NCBI RefSeq assembly: GCF_007565055.1
Contig: NC_044557.1
Location: 81,789,019-81,853,018 of the forward strand
DNA from: Rhinopithecus roxellana
Taxonomy: Eukaryota; Chordata; Mammalia; Primates; Cercopithecidae
DNA length: 64,000 nucleotides
Reading direction: 5' to 3'
Below the pieces are notes generated by a model. That model saw only the letters and a list, made by a program, of their open reading frames with translations, was not told the DNA's origin and searched no databases. The stretch's first letter is position 1, and every line of letters begins with the position of its first letter. Shown piece by piece: positions 1 through 11,806 of the stretch. The position numbers and the translations under genes are program-made.

Positions 1-705
1 ACAATGAGATACCATCTGACACCAATCAGAATGGCCATTATTAAAAAACCAAAAAAATAATAGATGCTGGCGAGGTTATGGAGAAAAAGGAACACTTACA
101 CATTGTTGGTAGGAGTGTAAATTTGTTCAACCATTGTAGAAGACGGTGTGACAATTCCTAAAGACCTAGTCAGAAATATCATTTAACCTAGCAATCCCAT
201 TACTAGGTATATACCCAAAGGAATATAAATCATTCTCTTATAAAGTCACATGCATGCATATGTTCATTGCAGCACTATTCGCAATAGCAAAGACATGGAA
301 TCAACCCAAATACCCAATCAATGATAGCCTGGATAAAGAAACTGTGGTGCATATACACCATGGAATACTACACAGCCACAGAAAAAAATGAGATCATGTC
401 GTTTGCAAGGATATGGAGCTGGAGACCATTATCCTTAGCAAATTAACGCAGGAACAGAAAACCAAATAACACATGTTCTCACTTATGCGTGGGAGCTAAA
501 TGATGGGAACACACAGACACACAGAGGGGAACAACACACACTGGGCTCTATCGGAGAGTGGATGGTGGGAGGAGGGAGAGGATCAGGAAAAACAAACAAT
601 TGATACTAGGCTTAATATCTGGGTGATGAAATAATAGGTGCAATAAACCCCCATGACACTTTCTCCTCCTATGTAACAAATCTACACATCCGCACGTGTA
701 CCCCT
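1..705 (+). mobile_element. L1 (older L1P) 3' end: ORF2 C-terminus and 3' UTR
   Basis: The window opens inside L1 ORF2: the conserved stretch about target cells, 'AATGGCCATTATTAAAA', is followed by the 'CCCATTACTAGGTATATACCC' region, 'GGAATACTACACAGCCA', and then the 3' UTR ('TGGGAGCTAAATGATGGGAA', 'CCCCCATGACAC'). The copy continues off the left edge. ORF2 is broken by several stops and frameshifts, so no reverse transcriptase can be made. The UTR type suggests an older primate subfamily (L1PB or an early L1PA). The normal A-rich tail is replaced by the TATC microsatellite that follows directly. Confidence 0.93.
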
Positions 706-706
706 G

Positions 707-773
707 ATCTATCTATCTATGTATGTATGTATCTATCTATCTATCTATCTGTCTATCTATCTATCTATCTATC
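707..773. repeat. (TATC)n microsatellite with TATG interruptions
   Basis: About 17 tetranucleotide units, mostly TATC, with a short TATG block near the start and one GTC interruption. It begins exactly where the L1 poly-A tail would be expected. A short open frame reading through it (YLSIYLSI) is only the translated repeat. Confidence 0.95.
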
Positions 774-2559
774 CACCTACCCAAAACTCTGAAGTGGAAG
801 GCATGAAAGGAGGAAAGAAGGCCGTCTTTGTTGTCATTCTGGATGTCTTCATTTGCCCCCTCCATCTGCTCTTCACCTTTCTCTACCCTGCCTTTGCATT
901 AACAGCCATCCTTGCTCTCTGACTTGTCTGCTAATCTGGGTAGTGGTAGGAATGGAGGCAGGACACAAGCAGATCAGGCCACACGAAGTGAGTGAGTTTG
1001 GGGTATTTTTCTGCCTGTCTCCCTGCTAAGTTGCCAAGGGTCCACTGGATCTCTCTACTGAACTCAGCTCCTGCTAGGTGAGCTCTTCCACGCCCACCCT
1101 CCTTAGGACTGGTAAACACTTCTTACCAGCTCAAGGCTAGGAATGGTAATGGATCCTCACAGTTGCTAGCCCTGGGCTGCTACATGATCCCTTATAGCTC
1201 CCTAAACTTTATCCTCAGCTTTGTAAAGAGTTCAACAATTAAACATTCTTCAGTGACTCAATTTAAATGTACTATCTAATTATTAGCAGGGCAAAGCTAG
1301 CAGAGCTACTTTCAAAGTGCTGCATACTGCACGCCATCTAACTTTCAAAATAAAATGGTAGGGGAGGAATGATAATGACTGTTTTAAACATGAAGATATT
1401 CATTTCTGAAATATTAAATGAACATAGTGGCAGGGGAGCCAGGTGTCTTGACATTTCTTTAACCTCCCTTTGTTTCTAACTACAAAAACCTGACTTCAGC
1501 ATGTTTTTCTTCTTTCCTTTTGTTTCAGTGCTCAAGGTGTATTCATTATTTTTTCTTCAGGCTCTTTTTTTCCCCTTTGTGTTATACACACTACATATGT
1601 GCATTTGAGGGACTTCTCTGTCAACTTTATTATGGATAGCCTGTGAAAATGAAAGTACAGAGAAGGCCATTTCTCACCCACCACTGGTACATAAGAGCAG
1701 TAAAGAAAATAAAGCTCAATTCTTGCAAGTGACAACCACAGATAATAGATACTACCAAACCAGGAATTTGAGGGTGGATTATAAATCAAAAGAACACAAT
1801 ATGCAATCAAATAAACAAGAAATAGGAGTGATAAAGGCTCTTTTCATCTATATATTTATCCACTCTCAGGAAAAGGCACTGACTCTGGAGAATTTGGGCT
1901 CCTAGAAATGCCAATTCTCATTGCTGAGCAAGGTTGGATGCTGACATGTTATTTCACACACCAGGCATCAAGCTGCTACTGTGGTATCCATGGCAAAATC
2001 TACTAAGCACCTGAGAAGGCTGTGATAGAGGAGTGCATGTTTTCAACAAGGGTAGGAAAAATAATAAGGCCCAGCAATGGAAATATCCACCAGAGCAGAA
2101 GCTGACAGTTGTCTTTGACAGTAAAAGGGTCGACTGCTCCTTCACTGTAATTCCATGAGAAGCTGAGTGACACTTTTAGATCATGATATGATATCGCTAT
2201 TTAAGATTTATAATGCCTCTTTTATTCGGTAGGAGACAGAGAGTGGGAAAACCACAGAAAGTATTGAGTTTTGCTCATTTCATGCTAATTGCCCCAGCTA
2301 TAAAATAGTTCATGGAGTCTGGACAATATAACAAGCTAGCTTACAACTTATCTTGCTTCTAAATTAGTAGTTTGCTGGTTCTGAAAATATGGTGTCAATT
2401 AATGATATACAGTAGAATTTTTCCTACAATATGCATGTGCATCAGATATTACATTGCTTTGTTTTCTTAAATCAGAATAAATTTGGTTCTGAGTGCCCCC
2501 AGAACTACGATGGAATAGCCAATATCTGTCTGTATTAAGGAGTTTTCTTTTCACCTTGG
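774..2559. other. Unassigned sequence, no gene or repeat recognised
   Basis: Ordinary AT-leaning primate sequence. I see no long open frame, no splice-flanked exon, no CpG cluster and no repeat family I can name. Very old, unrecognisable repeat debris is possible. Confidence 0.5.
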
Positions 2560-2965
2560 TTGTTCAGAGTCCCAAATGGCTTATGTAATCCAGTGAACTT
2601 GAGCAGGGGTCCTTCAACTTCATGGCATCAGGGCTTTCCTTCCAGGAAGGGAAGCCCAAGATCTTTGCCCAGGGCTTCCTAGTCCATTTAAATGTACCTG
2701 CTTTCACCAACTTGGTGCTAAGCTGGGACACAGAGAACTCTGCCAATGGCTCCCTGGGCCACCGTCCTTGGTGTTTGCTTTCCACTCCATCCCTTTTGAA
2801 ATCCATGTACTAGCCCATCCATCAAAGGTACTGTCAACCCTAGGTATTTCACAGAAGTGGAACTTGGCTTCCTCCACAGTCTTGGAATTCACCACCATTG
2901 TCCTCCTCTCTTTGGTCCCAAGGAAAGAGGTCCCTAAGGAAAACTGCACTTTAATTCTCCTCAAT
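2560..2965 (-). other. Unassigned block with overlapping open frames, possible decayed pseudogene
   Basis: On the minus strand two overlapping frames (2704-2964, 86 codons; 2564-2806, 80 codons) read as fairly normal amino acid composition, with segments such as RRTMVVNSKTVEEAKFHF and LVKAGTFKWTRKPWAKI. The plus strand is also open over much of the block. I do not recognise a protein family. There is no poly-A tail on the expected side and no intron-exon structure. It could be a frameshifted processed pseudogene, an old LTR piece, or chance. A hAT element abuts its right edge. Confidence 0.2.
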
Positions 2966-3186
2966 CAGGGTATGACAAACTACGAGACCTACCAAAGGCC
3001 AAATCCAGCCAAAAGCCTGTTTATTTATGGCTTGTAAGCAAATTTTTAAAAAATGTTTTTAAATAGTTGTATTTCCAAATTGTTATATAAGTACCTATAT
3101 AATATCGTTGGTATTTCTTCTTGGTCCCAAGTGCCTAAAATATTTACTATCTGTCTCTTTAAGAAACTTTGCCAACTCCTGCTCTA
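2966..3186 (+). mobile_element. hAT-Charlie non-autonomous DNA transposon (MER3/MER33-like)
   Basis: The left end (CAGGGTATGACAAACTACG, then GGCCAAATCCAGCC and GCCTGTTTATTTATGGC) and right end (CTAAAATATTTACTATCTG ... TTTGCCAACTCCTGC) match the inverted terminal regions of a mammal-wide hAT-Charlie MITE family. It is internally shortened and has no transposase. A second copy of the same general type lies at 9206-9424. Confidence 0.7.
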
Positions 3187-3759
3187 GATTCCCATACAAA
3201 AGCCTGGTGACGTGGAGTCTCTGGTTCAGACTCTGAAATAGGAAAGTCATTAACAATCTCACTATAAGCCAGAAAACAAATTAGTATCAGTTAACTATGA
3301 AGAAATGGAGGAAGAAGAGAAATGTTATTTTGATAGTTGTCTAAGGATTTGCTACAATATGCGAAAACAGAACTGTGTATCTCAATAAAGTATGTTGCCA
3401 TAGAGAATCTTGAAAGTTTCTAAGGACAGGACTCATTTTCATTTTTGTCACTCATGTACTCGAGTTCCCCTAATTTTGACTTGGTCAATCCTAGACATAA
3501 ATCTGGCCCAGTGACCGCTACAGAAAACAAGAATAACCATGAAAATAACTACCTGTCTGGTTTTCTACATCCAGCCTCTATGGAACAGGGGGACACTCAA
3601 TACTTTCACAGGCCATAATTCCTTCTCAAGCTCTGAGAACACCTATTTTTCTGGTATTAGGGAAGCTAAGGGATGTTGAGGCAGCAGTTTAGTGACAACA
3701 ACACCAGCTTTGCTGCTGGAATCACTCTGTTGTTTTACCACTGGTGTAATAACAAATTA
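3187..3759. other. Unassigned sequence
   Basis: No open frame of note and no repeat that I can name. It separates the hAT element from an antisense L1M. Confidence 0.45.
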
Positions 3760-4770
3760 CTATCATCCTTACAGTTTTTTTAGGTATATAAGTTATGTTA
3801 TATAATTTATATATAGTAAACTACACTCATCTTACGTATACAGTTTTAAGTTTTGACAAAAAACATATCATGTGCTACTACCATATTTAAGGCATTCTTA
3901 TCACTCCAACAAGCTTCCTGGTATCTCTTTGCATAGATAGATATTCTTCTATCTCAGGCAATAACTGATCTGATCTCTGCTGTTATACATTAGTTTTTAC
4001 TGCTGTCTAATTTAGATAAATGGGAAGTATATAGTAAGTATTCTTTTGGTTTGGCTTTTTTTGCTCTGCAATGCATTTTTTTTTTTTCAGATTAATCCAT
4101 GTTATGTGTATCTGTGGTTTGTTCATTTATTTCGGTTATTATGAGTAAAGCTGCCATGAACATTTAAATATAAGTTTTTGTGTGGATGTATGTGTTCTGT
4201 TTATTTGGTAAAAACTTAGAATTGTTGGGTCATATGATAAGTATATATTTAACTATATAAGATGATAATCATGTTTTAAAAGTGATTGTCCCATTTCACA
4301 TTAAGCAATGTTTGAGGATTCCAGTTGACATATATAATGGGATCTCAGTTTGGCTTTAATTAGCATTTCATCAATGACTAATATATTGAGCATCTTTACA
4401 CTTGCTTATTGATTATCGTCTGTGAAGTCCATTCAAATCTTGTACCCATTTTTGACTTATTATTGAGATGTAGGAATTATTTAGGGATTCTGGATGTGAG
4501 TGTTTTGTCAGATATGTGGATTGCAATTATATATTTCTTGTATTTTTAGTGTTTTTATGCTGTCTTTCAATGAGCAGAAGTTTTAAAATTTAATAAATTC
4601 AAATTTATCAATTTTTAAATGATTTGTGCTATTTGTGATCTATCCAAGGAAACCTTGCCTGTGTCAACTGCAAAGATTGAAGATTGTTCCTTTTGTTTTA
4701 ACCTTTGTACTATTAAGAACTGGCAGCATTTTACCTCCATATATCTATCTTAGTTCCAAATTTAATTGTC
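3760..4770 (-). mobile_element. Ancient L1M fragment (3' UTR and end of ORF2), antisense
   Basis: Reads as the reverse complement of an old L1M 3' portion. Recognisable pieces in order are the degraded UTR ('TTTTAAGTTTTGAC'), 'ATCCATGTTATGTG', 'AAAGCTGCCATGAACAT', 'GTTGGGTCATATGATAA', 'TTAATTAGCATTTCATC' and 'TTTGTCAGATATGTGG'. All have many substitutions and small indels. Not coding. Confidence 0.75.
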
Positions 4771-5039
4771 TGCCTACTTCTTGATTTTCTAGAAGAATAA
4801 AGAGAAGGAAGTAGTGGTATCAGTCAACCATGATTTTGGCTTTTTATGATGTGGAAGGCATAAGTAGTGAGGCCTTACAGACATACAGGGCTAGGAGTTG
4901 GAGTTAAGACTATTGCATAATTCTGGGACCCTTGAAGAACTGCATTTGTTGTGAACATCTATGGATTGTAACAAGTAGAAAACAAAAATTGTTGTCTGTC
5001 TAGGCTTGGCTTATGGCAGAAAAAATAATTACAAATTCA

Positions 5040-6350
5040 AGATTTATGTTGCACTGAGGTGTATGTTTTGAACTACATCACTCACATAACCTGGAAACCT
5101 TAACCCCAAAATTCAATAGGCCTCAAGTAGTTCCTGTCAGAAACAAATGCAAACTAACCCTTGAAAGAAACTTCTAGAATTCAGGTCACACAAAATACTC
5201 AGTTAAAACAATAACAAAATATATCACCTAACAATGAGCTTGTTATAAGAAAGCATATGAAGAAACAATTTAAAGGCTTAGAGGCAACACACAAGATAAC
5301 AGTGGGATTAGTGTCATAGAAACATGAGGTGTTTGAAAGACAGTTTGAAAAGGAACATAAAATAATCATATTTAAGATGAATGAGAGTTAAAGAAAGGAA
5401 TCAAAACATCAAACACACACAAAACATTACATGAAAATAATAAAAATATTTGGAAACATAAATAAAACTTTGAGAAGTAAAAAAGAGTATAAACACTGGA
5501 ACTAAAAACTCAATAAATGTGCTTAACATCAGATAAACACAACTAAAACGGAATTAATGAACAGAAACATATATCTGAGAAAAAAATCAATAATGCATCA
5601 TAAATGATAAGAGACAAAATAGGAAAGCAATTTTTAGAATTGAAGGCAAAGAAATGAGAAGGTCCAACATACATCTAATAGGAATGCCTATGGAAACTCT
5701 AGAGAGAATAAGACAATGGCAATATTCATATAAGAAAATAGCTGCTAATTTTTTTTAATTAAGAAAAGAAAGGGATCTACAAATTCATAAGTAGAACAAT
5801 ACTGAAAAATAATAAATTAAAAATTTTAAAAAGAGAAAAATAAATTACCTTTAATAGAAATAGGGACACTGAAATGAAACTTCTCAACAGCAATGACAGA
5901 CATCAAATACCTTTGATGCTAAGGGAAAATAATTGATAACCTAGTTAGCCTAGGCCACACAGAATTACTAATGTTAAATTATATACCTACAAAATGGAAA
6001 TTACATACAGTTTAGTTACACACCAAATTTTATTCAGACACATTCTTATCTAACAGTGAAGGTGAAATTATGACATTGTCAGTAAAAGACAGATATTCAC
6101 AGTTTTATTACAGACACAATTTTACTTTGTTCATTACTGTACTCCAAGTATCTAGAATAGGGCCTAGTACTCATAAGTAACTAAATGAACACTTTAATGC
6201 TTGGTTGAAATAATAAAAATTGAGTTGAAATCCTATTATATTCTATTATTTACAAGTGACACATTTAAAACAAAACAAAATAAACAAAAAAGGCTTAAAA
6301 GTAAGTGACAAGTAAAAAATTCACCAAACTACTACAAATTAAAAGAAGGC
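5040..6350 (+). mobile_element. Ancient L1M/HAL1-type LINE remnant
   Basis: A-rich sense sequence. The clearest anchor is near 5878-6080: 'ACTTCTCAACAGCAATGACAG', then 'TAAGGGAAAATAATTGATAA' and 'AGTGAAGGTGAAATTATGAC', which follow the order seen in HAL1/L1M elements after the ORF1 region. No intact reading frame. The edges are vague because of divergence. Confidence 0.55.
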
Positions 6351-6822
6351 TAATGTTGTTTCATGTATAACACAAAATATAGCATAAGCAATTTATTAAG
6401 GATAAAAGCCTCATTGAGGATAAGGAATCACCACATATATTAGTGACATAAGAAAGGTTTTGCTTCAGTAAAAATTAGCCCCAAATCCATCCTGTTTAAC
6501 ATGTTTTACTCATATTGTATAACCACTACAGGTCAGAATGGTATATTATTCCACACAAGTCATCCAGAAACTCAGGCTGATAGAGCCTCTATTGTCTTGT
6601 AGTGGCCCTGTCAGAAATGCATAACCTTCTTTTTGCCATGGAAAGGTAAGAGAGCACTGGATTGTCTCACGCTATAAATTGAATGCTTCAGCCTGCAAGT
6701 GGTATTTACTTCTTCTCATAGACACTTTGTATGAACTAGTCACTTTTAGTCTTGCCTTATTTCAGAAAGTCAGGGAATTATTATACTCTACTGTACCCAG
6801 AAGGAGAGAAGAATTATGTATA
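6351..6822. other. Unassigned sequence
   Basis: No recognisable gene or repeat between the LINE remnant and the MaLR LTR. It may be more of the same decayed LINE. Confidence 0.4.
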
Positions 6823-7215
6823 TGGATTAATCCATTTCTGCATTGCTATAAAGAAATACATGAGGCTGGGTAATTTATGAAGAAAAGAGGTTTAATTGGC
6901 TTACAGTTGTATAGGCTATACCAGCATGGCTCCAGCATCTGCTTCTGGGGAGCCCTCAGGAACCCTACAATCACGGAAGAAGGTGAAGGGGGAGCAAGTG
7001 CATCAAATGGCCAGAACACGAGCAAGAGAAAGAGACAAAAGGTGCCACACACTTTTAAATAACCAGGTCCCACATGAACTCATCACCAAGGGGATGATGC
7101 TAAGCCATTCATGAGGGGTGAATGATGCAAACACCTCCCACCAAGCCCCACCTCCAACACCGGGGATTACATTTCAACATGAGATTTGGAGGAGACAAAT
7201 ATCCAAACGATATTA
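6823..7215 (-). mobile_element. MaLR solo LTR (MSTD/MLT1A-like), antisense
   Basis: The reverse complement of a MaLR LTR: 'GGCTGGGTAATTTATGAAG', 'AGAGGTTTAATTGGCT', 'GCATCTGCTTCTGGGGAG', 'CTCCCACCAAGCCCCACC' and 'CAACATGAGATTTGG'. The extra 'GATGCTAAGCCATTCATGAG' segment points to an older MST/MLT1A form rather than THE1. No interior is attached, so it is a solo LTR. I could not find a convincing 5-bp target duplication. Small open frames across it are not genes. Confidence 0.85.
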
Positions 7216-7229
7216 ATGAGCGAGCACTA

Positions 7230-8126
7230 AAAGCCTCTATCATAACGATAGAATTACAGTTCTAAACTTTTATGAGCCTAATGTGTCCTCATATAAAACA
7301 ATATTTAGCATCTTTAAAGGAAAAACATGTCCAATCTACCACCATAAACATAGGTTTTCATGCATTAATTAGTAATTGATAAGCTGACAAAAATTAGTAA
7401 GGATAAAACAGTTAAACAACATAATAATACATTTTAATGACTGAATTAATAATTAGATCTAATAAGCAAACATGGAATTCAGCACCCAGCAGTTATAGAA
7501 CACTTATTCTTTCCAAGAACACAATTATTGGAAAAACAAAAATTTTAAACTAGAATTTTATACCTGGTGGTAATATCTTCCAAAAAGGAAGGTGAAATAG
7601 ACACACAAAAATTTAAAAAAATTATCACCAACAAGTCTGTTCTACAGCAATATTAAAGGACATCTTTCTGTACAGAAAGATGATGGGACCAGGATGACAT
7701 GTGGATCTACAAAAAGGAATGAAAACCAATGAAAATGGTAAAGACATTGGTAACAATATATATTCCTTAAAATTGTGTATAAATGACAGTTTAAACAAAA
7801 ATATTAACTATGTAATATGGGGCTCATAACACACGGTACAAATAAATTGCATGGCAATAAGAGTGCAATCATCTGCAGGGTAGAAATGGATGTATACCAC
7901 TATATCATTCTTATACCGCAATGTGAAGTTGTATCATATCACCTGAAGATAGACTGTGATGAGTTAAAATATGTACTAGAAACCAAAAAGTTACCACTAG
8001 AATAGTAAAATAAAGAAATATACCTAATGATTCTAAAAAGAGATAAAATGGAAGCAAAACTCAAAAGGGAGCAGAAACAGAGGCAAAAGAGAAGGAAAAA
8101 CAGAAGCAAAAAAAAAAAAAAAAAAT
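7230..8126 (+). mobile_element. Ancient L1M (L1ME/L1M4-like) fragment
   Basis: Sense fragment with 'GAATTTTATACCTGG', 'AAGGAAGGTGAAATAGAC', 'GATGGGACCAGG' and 'AGACTGTGATGAGTTAAAA', in the order found in old L1M 3' sequence. The region ends in a poly-A run (8107-8126), which may be its tail or that of a lost younger insertion. Not coding. Confidence 0.6.
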
Positions 8127-8139
8127 AGCACAATGATAG

Positions 8140-9135
8140 ATGGAAAACTAACCCTACCTGTATTCACATTAAATGTGGTAGTGGAAAATGGTATAACCAC
8201 TTTGAAAACAGTTTGGCAGTTTCTTAAGATTTTAATGATACATATACCATATGATCCAGTCATTCCATTCCTAGGTATTTGTACCAAAGAGAAATGAAAG
8301 TATATATTGTGAAAGGCTTGTTCACAAATATTTAAAGTTTCCTTATTTGTAATAGCCTCAAGTGGAAAATAGCCAAAATGTCCACTAACAGGTGAATAGT
8401 TGAATAAATCGTAGCATATCCATACAATGTCGTACCCTTCAGGAATAAAATGTAATGCACTATTATACACTCATCAGCATGGATAAAGTTCCAGTTATTA
8501 TATAAGTGAAAGAAGCCAGACAAAAATAATACATAACTAGATGATGTCATTCATATAAAATACTATAAAGTGGAAACAAATATAGAGTGACAGGAAGCAG
8601 ATCAATGGCTGCCTGGGGGTGGGTGGGGGACAGGAAGACGTGGCAGGCACAGTGATTTGGAGGATGATGATATGCTCATTACCTTGATTATGGTGGTTGC
8701 TATGGTTTGGTTGTGTCCCCACCCAAATCTTATCTTGAATTGTAGCTCCCATAATGCCCATGTGTCATGGGAGGCACCCAGTGGGAAGTAATTAAATCAC
8801 GAGGGTTGGTTTTTTGCATGCTGTTCTCATGACAGTGAATAAGTCTCATGAGAGCTGATGGTTTTATAAAGGGTGGTTCCCCTGCACTCATGGTCTTGCC
8901 TGCTGCCATGTAAGATGTGTCTTTGCCTCCTTTGCCTTCCATCATGATTGTGAGGCCTCCCCAGCCATGTGGAACTGAGTCCATTAAGCTTCTTTCCTTT
9001 ATAAATTACCCAGTCTCAGGTATGTCTTTATTGGCAGCATGAGAATGGACTAATACAGTGGTGATAAAGGGTCTATATGTCAAAACTTATCAAATTACAC
9101 AGTTTGAATATGTGTGGTTTATCTGTGATAAGCCT
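8140..9135 (+). mobile_element. Ancient L1M 3' end, interrupted by a THE1 LTR
   Basis: Plus-strand old L1M 3' sequence: 'GAAAACAGTTTGGCAGTTT', 'CATATGATCCAGTCATTCC', 'AGAAGCCAGACAAAAA', 'CAATGGCTGCCTGGGGG', 'CTTGATTATGGTGGT'. It resumes at 9063 with 'GTCAAAACTTATCAAATTAC'. The THE1 LTR at 8698-9057 cuts it cleanly, so the L1M is older. Confidence 0.8.
8698..9057 (+). mobile_element. THE1-type MaLR solo LTR with intact target duplication
   Basis: A 360-bp LTR running from TGCTATGGTTTGG to GGACTAATACA. It contains 'CCCACCCAAATCTTATCTTG', 'TGATGGTTTTATAAAGGG' (TATA-like box), 'TTGCCTGCTGCCATGTAAG' and 'ATAAATTACCCAGTCTCAGG'. Both flanks are GTGGT (8693-8697 and 9058-9062), the 5-bp duplication of a MaLR integration. 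The absence of an interior implies LTR-LTR recombination after integration into the L1M. Confidence 0.95.
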
Positions 9136-9205
9136 GTTTTAAAAAAAATCTCAGTTTCTACTGCTTCCCTATATCATCTGTCCAAGAAAGTCACATCAAA
9201 TATGA

Positions 9206-9424
9206 CAACATCGGTTAGGAGTCAGTAAACTGTGGCTCATGAGCCAAGCACTTGTTCTTACAAATAAACTATTGAAACACAGACATGCCCATTCATTTAC
9301 AAGTTGTTTTAGCTGCTTTCATGCTACAAAGGCAGAATTGAGTAGTTATGAAACAAACCACACGGACCACAAACCTAAAATATTTGCCATCTGAACCTTT
9401 AGGAGAAAAGTCTGATGACCCAGT
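9206..9424 (+). mobile_element. hAT-Charlie non-autonomous DNA transposon (MER33-like)
   Basis: The left end 'GGAGTCAGTAAACTGTGGC' and right end 'CTAAAATATTTGCCATCTG' with 'GTCTGATGACCC' match the ends of this hAT MITE family. The middle includes 'CCCATTCATTTACAAGTTG' and 'GCAGAATTGAGTAGTTATG'. Better preserved than the copy at 2966-3186. Non-coding. Confidence 0.75.
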
Positions 9425-9735
9425 ATAGATAGGTTGAAAGTAAAAATGGAAAAAGTATATAGCATGCAGACACTAATTTTGAAAAAGCTGGAGAGGCTGT
9501 ATTAATATTAGACAAAGTAGACTTCAGAGTTAAAACCTTATGAGGGATAAAGAGGTATGTTACATAATGATGAAAGATTCAATTCAAAAAGACTTAATCC
9601 TAAGTAGTTATGCAGTTAATAACAATGCTTCAAAATACATGAAGCAAAAACTGATAAAATTAAAAAGAAATGGACAAATCCAAAAATGTAGCTGGATATT
9701 CCAAGACTCGTTTCTCAGTAATTGATATAACTAGG
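9425..9735 (+). mobile_element. L1M/HAL1 fragment, endonuclease-region relic
   Basis: 'TAATATTAGACAAAGTAGAC', 'AGGGATAAAGAGGTATG', 'TTACATAATGATGAAAGATT' and 'CATGAAGCAAAAACTGATAA' match the 5' part of ORF2 in old L1M elements. A 61-codon frame at 9540-9725 covers only a fragment of the endonuclease domain and is not functional. Confidence 0.7.
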
Positions 9736-11806
9736 AGACGGAAAACAAAACATTTTCTTGAAAGCATTGACAAATCATTTGAAGAATGCTTGGTGTATAC
9801 AGTTTTCTTTTGATATCATGTTTCAATAAGTGGATCATATATACATTTAACACACGTTAACACAGTCTGATTTATTTTTAATTTCTCATTTTATTATGTC
9901 ATTATAAGTTCTCTGTATTGTAGTGTATAATATCAGACTGAATTTCCTGATTTTATAAATAAAGCACTTATATGGTAGTAGCTATTCTTTCAGGAACTAA
10001 TAATTAGAAAAGTAACATATTTTGAGAATTGCACGATTAGTAACAAAAAATTAATTTGCATTTTTTAATGTTTGTTTTGTTTTCTTTTTTGGTCTTAAGT
10101 GCATCTCACTCTCTCAGCTAAGATCTTGTTTGCTGCCAGTGTGGTAGAGTATATAGCCAGAAAATCTTCCTGCAGCAAAACATCCAGAAATACTGGGGAA
10201 AATAGAATTTTAAAATGTATCACTGAGCTCATAAGAAAATAAGGGAAAATTCCAGGAAGCTGAAAATTCAATAGCTGCACTTGGGGTGGGAACAGGGTTA
10301 GAAAAGGTCTGTAGGTTGCAAGTTGGAATTCAATAACTATGCAGGAGCAAGAGAAGCCTTTAAGTCTTCACAATACAGCACATTGGCATTGGGCCTCAGA
10401 ATGCTGCATCCTGGTTGAAATGACAGTGTGGAAATGATTCATTCGCCATCATTAGAAGAAGCTAAAAGAGTTTCTACTTTTTTAACTGGAATTCGGTGGG
10501 GGAAGATCGCTTCTAAAATTGGTAACCAGATAGATTTGAGGTTTGACTTTCTACTACCTGTGTTTTTAAAAAACCACTCAAGTAGATATTAACAAAAGAA
10601 CAGGTCCAGGTTAGTAATACTGGGGCACTTGATAGACTCTAACACCAAATCTACTTCTCGGGATACATCCTAAATCCAGACCTCTCAGGACATCCACAAA
10701 TTAATACCTTGAAGGTGTGCTCATGATTCAAAATTGGAAAGCTCAAATGAAAAACAGTGAGCAAATTAAGGAAACAGCAAGTTAGTCTCCCAAAAACGTC
10801 AGAAAAAAGCGTGCATAGACAATGTTAACTGGAAAAAAATACTGCCACATTTTGCAGTTAATTTAATTTAAGCATTATTTATTTCTTTGAACTGTGGTCT
10901 TTTACTTCATAAAACTCACTGCTATGTGTCATAAAATAATAATGCTTTGAATTTACCAAACAAATGTGTGGATTTCATAATCATATTTTCAGGGTTGGGA
11001 CTAACTCAATAATTCCACAGGTAGTTTCTCTTGTTTTAAAATATTATTAGAAAGCTCTCGTTTTTCTTCTGATTTTCTTGTTTTTGAGGTGCTAGACATA
11101 TAAACAATATCACATCTAACTTGAAAATAAAATTGTATAAATTTAGAGGTCGGTATCAATCTATGTTGAAGCAGGAAATAGACTTTAAATTTTGGTTTAT
11201 TTTATATTAGGCTTAATTTTTAACACATGTAGTATATATATATTTGTGTGTGTGTGCGTGTGTGTGTGTGTATTTAAAAATGGCTATTAACAGACTAGAT
11301 TTTTTAAAAGAGGGTGTCTGAGAATCAAACAAAGTTAGGCAAAGATTATCTGATTTTACCTGATTTTAATTGTATTCAATAATAAAATTTGAGACTTTTT
11401 AGCCTAATAGTCATTTTCTTTTGAAAGCTTGGTTTGTAAGACACTATTTGACTGAGCTCATTTTTCTTCTGCAGGAATCATGAAATGATGGCTGCAACTT
11501 GGTAATGACCTTGCTTACTTTATACTAAGCATTTAATATCACCGGCATATTAAGGGGACTTAGGATTGTTTCATAACTGATTTCTTTTTCCAGTGGTGCT
11601 CTAATTGCAATTTGCACTCAGTCTATTGCTCCAGCAACTAATGAGTTCAGTAGTTTCAAGGACTTCATGCCTTATTTGCTGTGAACACAAAGGATCTTTG
11701 CAGAAAAGTAAAGAAACACAGAGATGGGTTTTATACAGGGGCATTTCTGGAAACTATATGGAAATTCAGGAAAAGGAATCTGACTAAATCCATCACAGTT
11801 AACTCA
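9736..11806. other. Unassigned sequence with a short GT repeat
   Basis: About 2 kb with no nameable repeat and no supported gene. A TA/GT dinucleotide stretch lies at about 11232-11272. Open frames are all around 60 codons or shorter and show no domain. Confidence 0.45.
11232..11272. repeat. (TA)n(GT)n dinucleotide stretch
   Basis: A short TA run passes into a GT run interrupted by one GC dinucleotide. Confidence 0.9.

Noticed and set aside
719..922. 67-codon frame beginning MYVCIYLSIYLSI
   Set aside because: Translation of the TATC microsatellite and flank; no coding evidence.
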